The position numbers and the translations under genes were made by a program. A DNA stretch of 64,000 nt from Hymenobacter monticola (GTDB taxonomy: Bacteria > Bacteroidota > Bacteroidia > Cytophagales > Hymenobacteraceae), in contig NZ_CP094534.1 in assembly GCF_022811645.1 (NCBI RefSeq), positions 4,960,001 through 5,024,000 of the forward strand, read 5' to 3'. Below, piece by piece: positions 44,863-53,201 of this stretch. How positions within the stretch are numbered: the first letter of the stretch is position 1; each line of letters opens with the position of its first letter. The notes under the pieces were generated by a model that was not told the origin of the DNA, made no database searches, and saw only the letters and a program-made list of their open reading frames with translations.

Positions 44863-44902
44863 CGATTCAGCCAGCCGGGCACATTCGCCCCGGCCAGCCC
44901 GG

Positions 44903-47476
44903 TTACTCCTTGTGCAAAGGCACTGCGAACTGCCCGGCCTCGCTGATGTAACGCACCACGTAGTATCCGGCCACCAAAGCATTGAGGTTGAGTGCCGTTT
45001 GCTGGGAGCCCGCCACGCAGGCCACAGTGGCAACCCGCTGCCCCAGCGACGAATACACCGCTATTCGGGCCTCGCGGGAGGCGGCCGGATGCGTTATCAG
45101 GCACTGGGCCGTAGCGGGATTGGGGTAAAGTTGCAGGGCCTGCACAGCCGCGCCACGCGTGCTGCTTACCACGTTGGCCTCGCCCTTCACCTGCACGTTT
45201 TTCAGGGTAGCGAAGCGCGTGGTGACGGTGGTGGAACCGCAGCTGAAATACACGCGGAACGTGAGGCGCTGCCCGGCCGCCAGCGTGAGGCCCGTGGCGC
45301 CGGCAAAGGCCAGCCGGTAGGTGCTGCTGGCATTGGTGGTGAAGATTGGCGTGGTGAACCCGCCATTGGCCGAGCTGAGCAGGATGCCGCCGGGCCCTTT
45401 GCTGCCGGTCACATCGGCTGAGTCGGTGGCGAAACCGCTGCGCGACCACACCACGGCCAGCTTGGTATTACTCACCGAGCCCGTGACGTAGGCGTTGAAC
45501 ACCAGCGAGTCGAGCCGCACGGCACTGCTGTTTGAGCCCACGGTGAACTGCTCGTAGTAAGTCCGGTTCAGGTTGCCGCCGTTGCCGCCCAGGGCCGTGG
45601 TCCAGGCTCCGTCGGCCACGGGCGCGAATGCTTGGCCGTAGGTGCGCGAATACGGCGGTATGGTGGCCGTTGCCGAGCCATTCGACACTACGAATTTGCG
45701 CAGCGTGGGCGTGCTGGCTTGCAGCGCGGCCGCGCGCACGGCAGTGCTGTCCTGGTTGCTGCGGGCCATGGGCCACCACTGCAGCACCACCGACTGGGGC
45801 AGGGCCGCTGCCTGCTTCTGACCCGCAAGTGGGATGCTGACGGCAGCGGCCCCGGCGCTGGCCAGCGTCAGGTTTCCCGCGTAGGGGCCCACGGACCCGG
45901 CATTGAGGCGCACACTGAGCGTGGTGGAAGCCACCCCGCCGGTGCTGCCCGGAACCAGCGTCAGCGGCGCGGCGCTGCCAAACCAGGTGGTGCCGCCATT
46001 GGCCGAGACTTCGTAGCCCGCTGGGGGCGTCACCGTCACGGCGGCCGTCAGGTTTTCGGCCCGTACCAGCAGATTCTGTATGGCCGACGGGGTGGCGCCG
46101 CCCTGCAAAAAGGCCTGCAGCGTGCCCGTGGTGAAGATGGTGGGCGTGCTCGATATTTCGAGCGTATCGGTGACATGCGTGGCCAGGCCGGATTTAGAGG
46201 CTCGCACGTAGTAGTAATACGACGTGCCCGGCGCCGGAATGGCGTCGGTGGTGCCGAAGTTGATGTTACTGGCTACCGCCGACGTGGTAGTGTACAGCGG
46301 GGTGTAAGTGCCCCGCCGCGCGGTGCTGCGGAACAGCTGGTACTGCACGCCGGCAATGAGCCAGCTGCTGTTCCACGTCAGGTTGGAAAGCGCCGTGGCG
46401 CTGCCTTTCACGGCCCAGAAATTCGACACCGCAATGGCCGGGTCTTGGTGGCCGCAGAAGTTGGGCACCACCGTGCACGGATTCCAGCTGCCCAGTACCG
46501 CCGCGCGGGTGTAGTTCGCCGTGTCGGCATCGGCCAGTTGAATGGACCACGGCACCCGCTGGCTGATGTTCACCAGGTTGCCGCTGAAGTCGCGGCTTTT
46601 GTACTCAGCGTATTGAATCACGCTGGTCACGGTGCCGGCGTCCCACAACTGCCAGCCCGCGGGCTTGATGGAATTGCCCATCGTCGTGTTCAGCCACACC
46701 ACTTTCGTGGCCGAGCGGTCGGTAGCTGTCGAGCCCAGGTCGTTCTGCCAGGGCCGGCCCAGGGTGTAGGTGGTAGTGCCCCGGTTTTCGGGAATGATGC
46801 AGTTGCGAAACACGAAGCCGTAGGGCTGACCGGGCTGGGTGTTGGCCGCCGTGATGTAGCCGCCGCTGCCGCCGTCGCGCCGGGTGCGGGGGTAGATAAT
46901 GCAGTTTTCAAACAGCCCCCGGCCGGCCCCAAAGATGAAATCGACCACGCCGTCGATGTAGCATTCCTTGAAATAGCTGCGGTTGCCGGCCTGCGAGTTG
47001 AGCTGCATAGTGTCTTGCCCGCCCAGGAAACGGCAGTTTTTGAACGCCACCCGGTCGCCGGTGATGTACATGGCCAGGCCCTGCGGCGCGTCGCCGTAGG
47101 TGTTTTCGAAGGTGATGTTCAGCGCGCTGACGTCGGAGGCGTTGATGATGAAGCTGGACGAGTTGCCGGGGAACGACGGCGTGTTGGCGTCGTTCCAGCT
47201 CAGCACCGTGTTGGCCACGCTCTCGCCGATGAACTGCAAAAACGGCCTGTTGCTCGGCACGGTAATCTTCTCCCGGTACTTGCCGTTTTTGATGAAGATG
47301 GTAAACGGCGCGGTGCGGCCCGTGGGCGCGGCGTTGATGGCCGCCTGCACGCTGCGGTAAGCCCCGGAGCCATCGAGGGCCACCACCGCGTCATAGGTTT
47401 GGGCGCGGGCGCCTTGCCCCAGCAGGAAAAGCAGCACCGTTAGCAGCGCGGCTTGCAGCGTAAATGTTGGTTTCAT
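44903..47476 (-). CDS. T9SS-secreted pectinesterase (CE8) with C-terminal sorting domain
   Basis: 857 residues with a signal peptide (TLQAALLTVLLFLLGQGARA). Residues about 25-320 are a classical pectin methylesterase: VALDGSGAYRSVQAAINAAP, GGQD155TMQ with the acid/base Asp, YIDGVVD179FIFG with the nucleophile Asp, and TLGR241PW. Here the active site is complete, unlike the other pectinesterase in this window. Residues about 330-650 hold Ig-like or fibronectin-like modules (VTVTPPAGYEVSANGGTTWF). A separate beta-sandwich follows at about 560-760. The last 75 residues (LQLYPNPATAQCLITHPAA ending PLHKE) are a type IX sorting domain. It should be secreted by T9SS and de-esterify pectin outside the cell. 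Confidence 0.92.
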   Translation of the reverse strand: MKPTFTLQAALLTVLLFLLGQGARAQTYDAVVALDGSGAYRSVQAAINAAPTGRTAPFTIFIKNGKYREKITVPSNRPFLQFIGESVANTVLSWNDANTPSFPGNSSSFIINASDVSALNITFENTYGDAPQGLAMYITGDRVAFKNCRFLGGQDTMQLNSQAGNRSYFKECYIDGVVDFIFGAGRGLFENCIIYPRTRRDGGSGGYITAANTQPGQPYGFVFRNCIIPENRGTTTYTLGRPWQNDLGSTATDRSATKVVWLNTTMGNSIKPAGWQLWDAGTVTSVIQYAEYKSRDFSGNLVNISQRVPWSIQLADADTANYTRAAVLGSWNPCTVVPNFCGHQDPAIAVSNFWAVKGSATALSNLTWNSSWLIAGVQYQLFRSTARRGTYTPLYTTTSAVASNINFGTTDAIPAPGTSYYYYVRASKSGLATHVTDTLEISSTPTIFTTGTLQAFLQGGATPSAIQNLLVRAENLTAAVTVTPPAGYEVSANGGTTWFGSAAPLTLVPGSTGGVASTTLSVRLNAGSVGPYAGNLTLASAGAAAVSIPLAGQKQAAALPQSVVLQWWPMARSNQDSTAVRAAALQASTPTLRKFVVSNGSATATIPPYSRTYGQAFAPVADGAWTTALGGNGGNLNRTYYEQFTVGSNSSAVRLDSLVFNAYVTGSVSNTKLAVVWSRSGFATDSADVTGSKGPGGILLSSANGGFTTPIFTTNASSTYRLAFAGATGLTLAAGQRLTFRVYFSCGSTTVTTRFATLKNVQVKGEANVVSSTRGAAVQALQLYPNPATAQCLITHPAASREARIAVYSSLGQRVATVACVAGSQQTALNLNALVAGYYVVRYISEAGQFAVPLHKE

Positions 47477-47758
47477 CGAAAACAGTTTGGTGGGTAAACG
47501 TAAGCCTGCCCCGCCTTTAATTCCGGCATGGCCCTGAGCAAAAGTGAAGACCCCACGCAGCTAAACCATGCAAACTGCCAGAAATAGTAGCGGCAACGTT
47601 GCCGGGAACGTTGCCAGAACCCATCACCGCCGCCTTGCCAGCCGCGCGCTTCGCAAAAGCGCACTATCATCAGCCGTGCCCACTCGCCCGCCGGCGCCGA
47701 AGCGCACGTCGCAACATTGCAAATTCCTGACAATCATCCACCGCCAGGCTCACCACAT

Positions 47759-47801
47759 AAAAAAGGCCCTTGCATAGCTGCCTTGTCCTTACCCACATCT
47801 T
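47759..47801 (+). repeat. Left terminal inverted repeat (IRL) of IS4-type unit
   Basis: It starts AAAAAAGGCCCTTGCATAGC and ends CTTACCCACATCTT. The reverse complement of IRR is identical except for a central GCATAGCTGC that appears as GCAGCTATGC. Confidence 0.85.
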
Positions 47802-47810
47802 ATTGAGAAG

Positions 47811-47838
47811 CGCCGGCCGGTAGGCCGGCGTTTTTTTT
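47811..47838 (+). terminator. Hairpin between IRL and transposase gene
   Basis: CGCCGGCC-GGTA-GGCCGGCG followed by eight T. It faces into the transposase gene and would stop read-in transcription from outside, a known device in IS10/IS50-type elements. Confidence 0.75.
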
Positions 47839-47860
47839 GGCCAGCGCGTAGCTTTCGGTC

Positions 47861-49324
47861 ATGTCGATTGCTACGCATTTCTGCGACCCGCTAAGCTGGG
47901 CGCAGCATCATTTTGGGGCCGCACCGTTGGGGGACGCGCGCCGGAGCCGGCGGCTGGTGCTACTCGCGGCCGGCTGGTGTCGCCAGCCCGGGGCCAGCAT
48001 CCCGCGCCTGAATCAGGGCCAAGCCGGGGCCAGCAAGGCCGCCTATCGCCTGCTCGACCACCCACAGGCCACGCCCGACGCCTTTCAACAGCCGCATCGC
48101 CACGTGGTTAGCCATCAGCTCCAGGCCCCGGGCACCTACCTGCTGCTGGAAGACACCACCGAACTGCTCTGGCCCGAGGCGGCCACTCGCCGCCCGGGCC
48201 TGGGGCCCGTGGGGCCGGGCACGGTTCGCCACCAGGGGGTGCTGCTCCATTCGCTGCTAGCCGCCGCCTGGCCCGCCGACGGACCCGCCCCGTCTCGGGC
48301 CCAGCGCCCCCCCTTGCCGCTGCTGGGCCTGCTGGACCAGCAGTTTCATGTGCGCCAGCCCGCGCCTGACGCCGAAAAAGCCGGTCCCCACAACCAGGCC
48401 CGCCTGCGGCAGGCCCGGGCCCGCGAATCGGCCCTGTGGACGCAGAGCCTGCGGGCGGTGGGCAGCCCCCCACCCGACACCCGCTGGGTGGTGGTGGCCG
48501 ACCGGGGCGCGGATGTCTATGAGCATTTGTACCAGTGCCAGCAGCAAGGGCTGGGGTTCGTGGTGCGCGCTGCCCAGGACCGGGGCCTGGTGGTGGGGCC
48601 CGCCAAGGAACCAGCTGGCCGCCTCTTCGAGCGCGCCCGCGCCCAGCCCAGCCAGGGCACGCTGGCCCTGTCGTTGCGCGGACGGCCGGGCCAGCCGGCG
48701 CGGCAGGTGACCCTGCACCTGAGTTGGAGCCCGCCGCTGGCCCTGCGGGCCCCCCAGCGGCCGGGGGGCGCCACGGGCAAGGGTGCGCCGGTGGCCGCGA
48801 CGGTCGTGCGCGTGTGGGAAGTGCGGGCCGATGGCATCCCGGGGCTGGAATGGCTGCTGCTGACTGATTTTCCCGTGACCGACCTCGCACAGGCCCAGGC
48901 CGTGGGGCGGCAGTACGCCAGCCGCTGGCTGATTGAGGAATTCCACAAGGCCCTCAAAACGGGGCTGGGTGCCGAGCGGCTGCAACTGCAAACGGCGGCC
49001 CGCCTGTTCGCGGCCGTGGCCGTGCTGAGTGTGGTAGCCCTGGCCCTGGTGGCCCTGCGCGAGCACAGCCGCCAGCAGCCAGACGCGCCGGCCGAGCGGG
49101 CCGGCTTGTCGGTCAGCTATTTGCGCGTGCTGCGGGGGCAGTGCCAACGTCCGCTTACCACCGTGCGGGAGGTGTATTACGCCCTGGCCGGGCTGGGTGG
49201 ACACTTGGGGCGCGCCGGCGACGGGCCGCCGGGCTGGCAAACGCTGTGGCGGGGGCTGCTGAGTTTGCGCCAACTGGTTGAAGGCGTACGGCTGGCCACG
49301 CAGCTTCGGCTGGAGGAAGACTAA
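47861..49324 (+). CDS. IS4-family (Tn5-like) transposase
   Basis: 487 residues, full length for Tn5/IS4-type enzymes. The N-terminal domain reads LGDARRSRRLVLLAAGWCRQ and GASKAAYRLLDHPQATPDAF, as in Tn5 relatives. Catalytic residues are visible: D98 in LLLED98TTE, D214 in VVAD214RGADVYE and E359 in the YREK motif Y352-x2-R355-x3-E359-x6-K366. No frameshift or internal stop is present, so it may be active. The gene lies just inside IRL, reading towards the passengers; the start ATG at 47861 is 23 bp after the insulating hairpin. Confidence 0.95.
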   Translation: MSIATHFCDPLSWAQHHFGAAPLGDARRSRRLVLLAAGWCRQPGASIPRLNQGQAGASKAAYRLLDHPQATPDAFQQPHRHVVSHQLQAPGTYLLLEDTTELLWPEAATRRPGLGPVGPGTVRHQGVLLHSLLAAAWPADGPAPSRAQRPPLPLLGLLDQQFHVRQPAPDAEKAGPHNQARLRQARARESALWTQSLRAVGSPPPDTRWVVVADRGADVYEHLYQCQQQGLGFVVRAAQDRGLVVGPAKEPAGRLFERARAQPSQGTLALSLRGRPGQPARQVTLHLSWSPPLALRAPQRPGGATGKGAPVAATVVRVWEVRADGIPGLEWLLLTDFPVTDLAQAQAVGRQYASRWLIEEFHKALKTGLGAERLQLQTAARLFAAVAVLSVVALALVALREHSRQQPDAPAERAGLSVSYLRVLRGQCQRPLTTVREVYYALAGLGGHLGRAGDGPPGWQTLWRGLLSLRQLVEGVRLATQLRLEED

Positions 49325-49325
49325 A

Positions 49326-49355
49326 AAAAGCACCGGCCGGTAGGCCGGCGCTTTT
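49326..49355 (+). terminator. Hairpin after transposase gene
   Basis: AAAAGCACCGGCC-GGTA-GGCCGGCGCTTTT, with the same CCGGCCGGTAGGCCGG core as the hairpin before the gene. Probably the transposase terminator. Confidence 0.8.
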
Positions 49356-49500
49356 CATTTAAGGCATGGGGCAAAAGCTCGTCGCAAAGATTATGGTGCA
49401 TCGACGTATTCTATTCACCGCATACGATGGAGATGAAAAAAAACGTTAGTACCTTGAAGCGCGCTAACTTCCTCATCCCAAATCAACTACTTTCAATTCT

Positions 49501-50163
49501 ATGACCGACAATGAAATTGCAAGACGTGCGGGGTTCTTCCATAATTTTACGCTGGATGCCATCGCCCATCAACCCGGGTTTTCCTCCCTCACCCACGAGC
49601 AAGTCTACAACTTTGCCTGTGAGAATGCGGTGTCCTTCGCGGAAAGCCTGAATCTGCCGGCCCAGACGCCTGTTTCGTGGGCTACGTTCAAAGAAGCGGT
49701 AACGCCGTTGGTCACCATGACCAATCCGTTGCAGTATCTGTACGAGCAAAACCTTATTTCTGAAAAGGAATATTACCTGGCCAATGCCTTGGACCAATAC
49801 GCGGCGAATAACCTCAACGCGGAAACGGTGACGGCGGGCACTTTTGAGCACCTGCGCCAAGAAGTGGCCGCTTTTTCCGACCTGGTGGAAAACGCCGGAC
49901 TGGACGCGACCGCGACGGCCCGCCTGCTGGCGATGGCCTCGGTCACCGAGCACAGCGCGCTGTATTGGTTAACGGCGCAAGCAAACCCCGACAATTTGTG
50001 GTACCCCACCACGCAAGGGCCCACCAAGCCCACCGTCGCGGCCCGGGGCGACCGGCTGGGGTGGTACTTGTTTTTGGTGGCCTTGGACGGCGGCTTTATC
50101 ATCGGCGCGGCCGTGGTGGCGGTCCTGTCCATCATCTTCTGGAACGAGCCGCCCGCGCCGTGA
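49501..50163 (+). CDS. Passenger gene 1: hypothetical protein with C-terminal TM helix
   Basis: 220 residues. The N-terminal 170 residues are soluble and mostly helical (TDNEIARRAGFFHNFTLDAI, LTHEQVYNFACENAVSFAES, LISEKEYYLANALDQY). Residues about 185-215 form one TM helix (GWYLFLVALDGGFIIGAAVV) near the end, so it may be tail-anchored. No signal peptide and no known family. It lies inside the transposon-like unit, 176 bp after the transposase stop, with its own AT-rich upstream region. Function unknown. Confidence 0.7.
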   Translation: MTDNEIARRAGFFHNFTLDAIAHQPGFSSLTHEQVYNFACENAVSFAESLNLPAQTPVSWATFKEAVTPLVTMTNPLQYLYEQNLISEKEYYLANALDQYAANNLNAETVTAGTFEHLRQEVAAFSDLVENAGLDATATARLLAMASVTEHSALYWLTAQANPDNLWYPTTQGPTKPTVAARGDRLGWYLFLVALDGGFIIGAAVVAVLSIIFWNEPPAP

Positions 50164-50181
50164 GCCGCCGCGGCTAACCCT

Positions 50182-50264
50182 GTGCGACACCAGGACCACT
50201 GACTAGCGCGGGTGGTCGTGGTGTCGCACCGAAAGGTCTCCTTGCTCGCGCAAGGGGACTTTTT
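50182..50264 (+). terminator. Tandem hairpins between the two passenger genes
   Basis: The first is an 18-bp inverted repeat GTGCGACACCAGGACCAC / GTGGTCGTGGTGTCGCAC (17 of 18). The second, GTCTCCTTG-CTCG-CGCAAGGGGAC followed by five T, looks like a rho-independent terminator for passenger gene 1. Confidence 0.7.
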
Positions 50265-50305
50265 CATTCCATCTCCGGTTGACCACCGCTCAGGTTGCTG
50301 TTGCT

Positions 50306-51532
50306 ATGCGTTTGTTATTGTTCGCTTTTCTGCTGCTGGGGCGAAGTTTGGGCGCCGGCTCCGCGACGGGGCAAGCGTTGGCACCGCTGGTGCTAACGGG
50401 TGCCGTTCGGGACGGCCAAACACAGCGTCCCGTGCCGTACGCTTCGGTCAGCCTTTTGCACACAACGGTGGGCACCGTCAGCAACGGCGAGGGGGCCTTT
50501 CGCTTGCAGGTGGCCGGCCACGCCGCAGATACCGTGCTCGTGCAGGCCTTGGGCTACGCGGCACAGAAACAGGCGCTTTCGGCCACCCTGCTGGCAAACC
50601 CGCCGGTTTTTTCCTTGCAGCCCCAAGCGATGGAATTGGCCCCCGTGCGCGTCACGGGGCCCTCGCCGACCGCGTTGCTCAACCAAGCGGTGCGCCAGAC
50701 GCGCGCCGACATGGCCAGCCCGTTATTGCTCAAAACCTACTACCGGGAGTTTGTGACCCGCGACGGCGTGTACACCAAATTTGCCGACGCGCTGATTGAT
50801 TATTATTTGGAAGCCAATCCCCGGCAACCCGAACACCCGACCGTCCAAGCCCAGGTGTTGCAGTCGCGGGTCGGGGAATCCCCCGCCCACGGCGGGGGGC
50901 TGTTGACCGCGTTGCTCCCCAAACCCCTGGATGTGACAATGGCCGGCGATTACTATAACATCTTGCAAAGCAGTCCTTTTCTGGACAGCACGGCGTTCTA
51001 TTTTTATACGTATCGTCTCCAGGTGCTGGTCGCCGATGCGGAGACGAACGAGGCGACGGGTTACGTCATCACCTGCACGCCCCGCACCCGCGCCGAACGC
51101 CACCTGCGGCAGGCGACGGTGTACATTGACCCCACCACGCTGCACATTCGGCGCATTGAGTCCGAAGTACCCGTGGCCTTGCAACCGTACAATTACAGCG
51201 TGCGCGCGGGTGTCGTGTCCGCCAACGTGACCACGTTCTACAAGCGGTTGGAATACCGGGAGGTGCACGGCCGGGTGTATCCCGCGTTTGTTCGCATGGA
51301 GCGGGGGTGGCAAGTGGTGGCGTTGGCGAAAGCCCCAACCCAGTATAATTTCTCCAGCGAATTGGTGGTGACGGATTTGGGCGCGAACCCCGCTCCAATC
51401 CCCCACGCGCAGCGCTACGCGGGCCCGTTATTCCGCCGGGGGACCCGGTACGAATACCCTTATTGGCTGGAAAGCAACGCGGTAGCGGCCACGAAAGCAG
51501 AGGAACGAGCCATTCAGGAGCTAAGCAAATAG
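50306..51532 (+). CDS. Passenger gene 2: exported CarboxypepD_reg-like protein
   Basis: 408 residues from the ATG at 50306, which opens a signal peptide (MRLLLFAFLLLGRSLGAGSA). Residues about 30-110 are a CarboxypepD_reg-like Ig domain (LTGAVRDGQTQRPVPYASVS, GTVSNGEGAFRLQV, DTVLVQALGYA), common at the N-terminus of Bacteroidota envelope proteins. The rest (LLLKTYYREFVTRDGVYTKF, ATVYIDPTTLHIRRIESEVP) resembles proteins of unknown function that follow such domains. It should act in the periplasm or outer membrane. Its stop is directly followed by a transposase remnant in the same frame. No defence or resistance function is apparent. Confidence 0.78.
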   Translation: MRLLLFAFLLLGRSLGAGSATGQALAPLVLTGAVRDGQTQRPVPYASVSLLHTTVGTVSNGEGAFRLQVAGHAADTVLVQALGYAAQKQALSATLLANPPVFSLQPQAMELAPVRVTGPSPTALLNQAVRQTRADMASPLLLKTYYREFVTRDGVYTKFADALIDYYLEANPRQPEHPTVQAQVLQSRVGESPAHGGGLLTALLPKPLDVTMAGDYYNILQSSPFLDSTAFYFYTYRLQVLVADAETNEATGYVITCTPRTRAERHLRQATVYIDPTTLHIRRIESEVPVALQPYNYSVRAGVVSANVTTFYKRLEYREVHGRVYPAFVRMERGWQVVALAKAPTQYNFSSELVVTDLGANPAPIPHAQRYAGPLFRRGTRYEYPYWLESNAVAATKAEERAIQELSK

Positions 51533-51628
51533 CCCGGCGGCAACGGGCCGCCAAGTTGGCAAACCCTTTGGCGTAGGATGGCACTGTTTGGTAGAATGGG
51601 CGCGCCTCGCAACGCTCAGAACCTATAA
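51533..51628 (+). pseudogene. C-terminal remnant of a second IS4-type transposase
   Basis: The 31 codons after passenger gene 2, in its reading frame, read NGPPSWQTLWRRMALFG near the start, closely matching GDGPPGWQTLWRGLLSL near the end of the intact transposase. A stop at 51626-51628 is followed by the same layout as the intact copy: an A-rich tract, a hairpin (51644-51671) and then the right terminal repeat. Confidence 0.8.
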
Positions 51629-51673
51629 TTTCAGCTAACTAAAAAAGCGCTGGCCTATCAGCCAGCGCTTTCA

Positions 51674-51716
51674 AAGATGTGGGTAAGGACAAGGCATAGC
51701 TGCAAGGGCCTTTTTT
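51674..51716 (-). repeat. Right terminal inverted repeat (IRR) of IS4-type unit
   Basis: It begins AAGATGTGGGTAAGGAC and ends GCAAGGGCCTTTTTT; it is the inverted counterpart of 47759-47801. Confidence 0.85.
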
Positions 51717-51745
51717 GTGTTTAATCCAGGCAAGTAAAGAGGCTT

Positions 51746-52588
51746 CTATTGCCGGCGGCGCACCTGCGCAAACTCCAGCGGCACCACGCGGCTGCCCACG
51801 GGCGCCTTCACCACCAGCGCATCGGCGGCGTCGTAGCGCGGGAAGTAGAGGTAGCCGCGCACCTGCTGGCCGGGTTCCAGCGTCACTTTGCGCAGGGCGT
51901 AGTCCTGGAGCATGGCGGCGCGCTGCCGCAGCACGTCGGAGGCCACGGCGTGCTCTATTTTGTTGGCGGCCGAAATAACGTTGTAGGTCACCGCCACGTC
52001 GCGGATGGCCGCCCGGCTCTGGTACTGTGCCACCGTTTCGCGCTTGCCGATGCTGGCCACATCAGTTGCCAGGCTCGCCGCGCTAAGCGCCAGCCCCAGC
52101 CAGTCGAATCGAGCGGCTTTGCTAGCCTCGCTCTCGGCTTTGGTGCGCAGGGCCGAGATTTCGGGCTCGGGGTCAAAAGCATCCACGGCTTTGGGAGGCA
52201 GCGGCGGCAGGGGCAGCGACTGGCTGGCGGCGGCCACGGCGGCCGTCACCTCCACGCCCAGCGGCGGTTTGGGCCGTTTGGCTTTGGGGCCTGGGACGGG
52301 CGCGGGCCGGCGGCTGGCTTCGTACTGAAACGCGGCGGGGTCCACCACCAGGGAGTGGCGCGTGGGGTTGCGGTATTCGGCCTCAAATACCACCCGGTTG
52401 GCCTCGTAGCACACAAAGCTCAGGCGCACTTCCACGCTGTCGGCGGTGGCCTGGGCCTGCTCGCGGCCTTCCACAAAAAGATTGGTGATGTGGGCGGGGC
52501 GCAGGCCCAGTTCGTAGGTGGGGGCGCAGGCCGTAGCCAATCCGGCCAGGGCCAGCCAGCGCATCGGACGAAGCGTAAAAGAGTCCAT
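51746..52588 (-). CDS. Hypothetical lipoprotein
   Basis: 280 residues. A lipoprotein signal RWLALAGLATAC places the cysteine at about residue 21 (MDSF start at 52588; an inner Met eight codons later also works). A Pro/Lys-rich stretch (RRPAPVPGPKAKRPKPPLG) joins an N-terminal beta-rich part to a C-terminal half with a weakly hydrophobic segment (WLGLALSAASLATDVAS) and strands at LEPGQQVRGYLYFPRYDAAD. No named family. It lies just outside the right end of the IS4-type unit. Confidence 0.65.
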   Translation of the reverse strand: MDSFTLRPMRWLALAGLATACAPTYELGLRPAHITNLFVEGREQAQATADSVEVRLSFVCYEANRVVFEAEYRNPTRHSLVVDPAAFQYEASRRPAPVPGPKAKRPKPPLGVEVTAAVAAASQSLPLPPLPPKAVDAFDPEPEISALRTKAESEASKAARFDWLGLALSAASLATDVASIGKRETVAQYQSRAAIRDVAVTYNVISAANKIEHAVASDVLRQRAAMLQDYALRKVTLEPGQQVRGYLYFPRYDAADALVVKAPVGSRVVPLEFAQVRRRQ

Positions 52589-52680
52589 AAAACCGGCGGT
52601 TTTAGCGGTGGGGTACTGGGCGGAAGATGCAGCCCGGCGCGCTTCGGTTGCACGGTCCGCCGGCTTTTTTTCGCTTGAAT

Positions 52681-53025
52681 TTACAATCCTATCGGCAATT
52701 GAAAATCTCCCTTTTCATCAACGCCCAACGGCCACGTGCGCCGCACCGCCGCCAGCGGCACCGGCCCAAACACGTGGGCGAAATGTTGCCCGCGGCCGGG
52801 CACCCACTCCCGCGCCACGCGCACCCCAGCGGCCGCCAGCGCGTCCTCGTCCCATTCCAGCAAAACCAAATCGGCCCGCCCGGCATAGTACCGGCGGGCC
52901 GTTTCCAGAATCTGGTGCTGCTCCGAGGAGTGAATGAAGCCCTCGGCCGCCAAGTCGGCGCTGGCAAAAAAGCCGGTTTGCTGGGCGTGCTGCCAGTCGG
53001 CAGGCTCGGCGAGGCGGTAGAGCAT
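52681..53025 (-). CDS. DUF952 family protein
   Basis: 114 residues covering a whole DUF952 domain: LYRLAEPADWQHAQQTGFFA, GFIHSSEQHQI, then LVLLEWDEDAL and HFAHVFGPVPLAAV. The family is small, cytosolic and of unknown function, and looks similar to glutathione-S-transferase-like or ADP-ribosyl-related folds only at a distance. The ATG at 53025 is followed directly by the domain. Confidence 0.85.
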   Translation of the reverse strand: MLYRLAEPADWQHAQQTGFFASADLAAEGFIHSSEQHQILETARRYYAGRADLVLLEWDEDALAAAGVRVAREWVPGRGQHFAHVFGPVPLAAVRRTWPLGVDEKGDFQLPIGL

Positions 53026-53057
53026 GAGCGTCTAAGAAGCGAATCAGGATAAAAAAG

Positions 53058-53169
53058 AACGTCATGCTGAGCGTAGCCGAAGCATCTCGTCCGGAGTAGT
53101 AATCAAAACCGATTGACGATTGAATTAGTACCCCACGCGAGATGCTTCGGCTACGCTCAGCATGACGTT
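53058..53169. repeat. Palindromic repeat, GTCATGCTGAGC family (copy F)
   Basis: AACGTCATGCTGAGCGTAGC and GCTACGCTCAGCATGACGTT, continuing through CGAAGCATCTCG / CGAGATGCTTCG, form near-perfect arms about 32 bp long around a 48-bp centre. It is closely similar to copy C, with G-T-A for G-C-A in both arms, a compensated change. Confidence 0.9.
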
Positions 53170-53201
53170 CCAGATTTGTTCTTTTAAAGTCAGCGCAATC
53201 C

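Larger units (their letters stand above)
47759..51716. mobile_element. IS4/Tn5-type transposon-like unit with two passenger genes
   Basis: 3958 bp bounded by 43-bp terminal inverted repeats (left 47759-47801, right 51674-51716) that match at 39 of 43 positions; the four mismatches are consecutive. Inside are, in order, a terminator-like hairpin, an intact IS4-family transposase (47861-49324), a second hairpin, two unrelated passenger genes (49501-50163 and 50306-51532), the in-frame remnant of a second transposase C-terminus (51533-51628) and another hairpin. The transposase gene has no right terminal repeat of its own at its 3' side. I see no target-site duplication next to the ends. Confidence 0.8.

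Noticed and set aside
45632..47443. Long open frame (603 codons) on the plus strand opposite the T9SS pectinesterase
   Set aside because: It lies wholly antisense to a gene with complete catalytic motifs, has Gly/Arg/Ala-rich low-complexity sequence and no domain. It is a by-product of GC-rich codon use.
49326..49420. Own right terminal repeat of the intact transposase copy
   Set aside because: The sequence after the hairpin shows no match to IRL; the only counterpart is at 51674-51716.
47740..51735. Target-site duplication at the ends of the IS4-type unit
   Set aside because: The flanking 9-12 bp on each side do not match. CCAGGC occurs near both ends but at different distances, so it does not count as a duplication.
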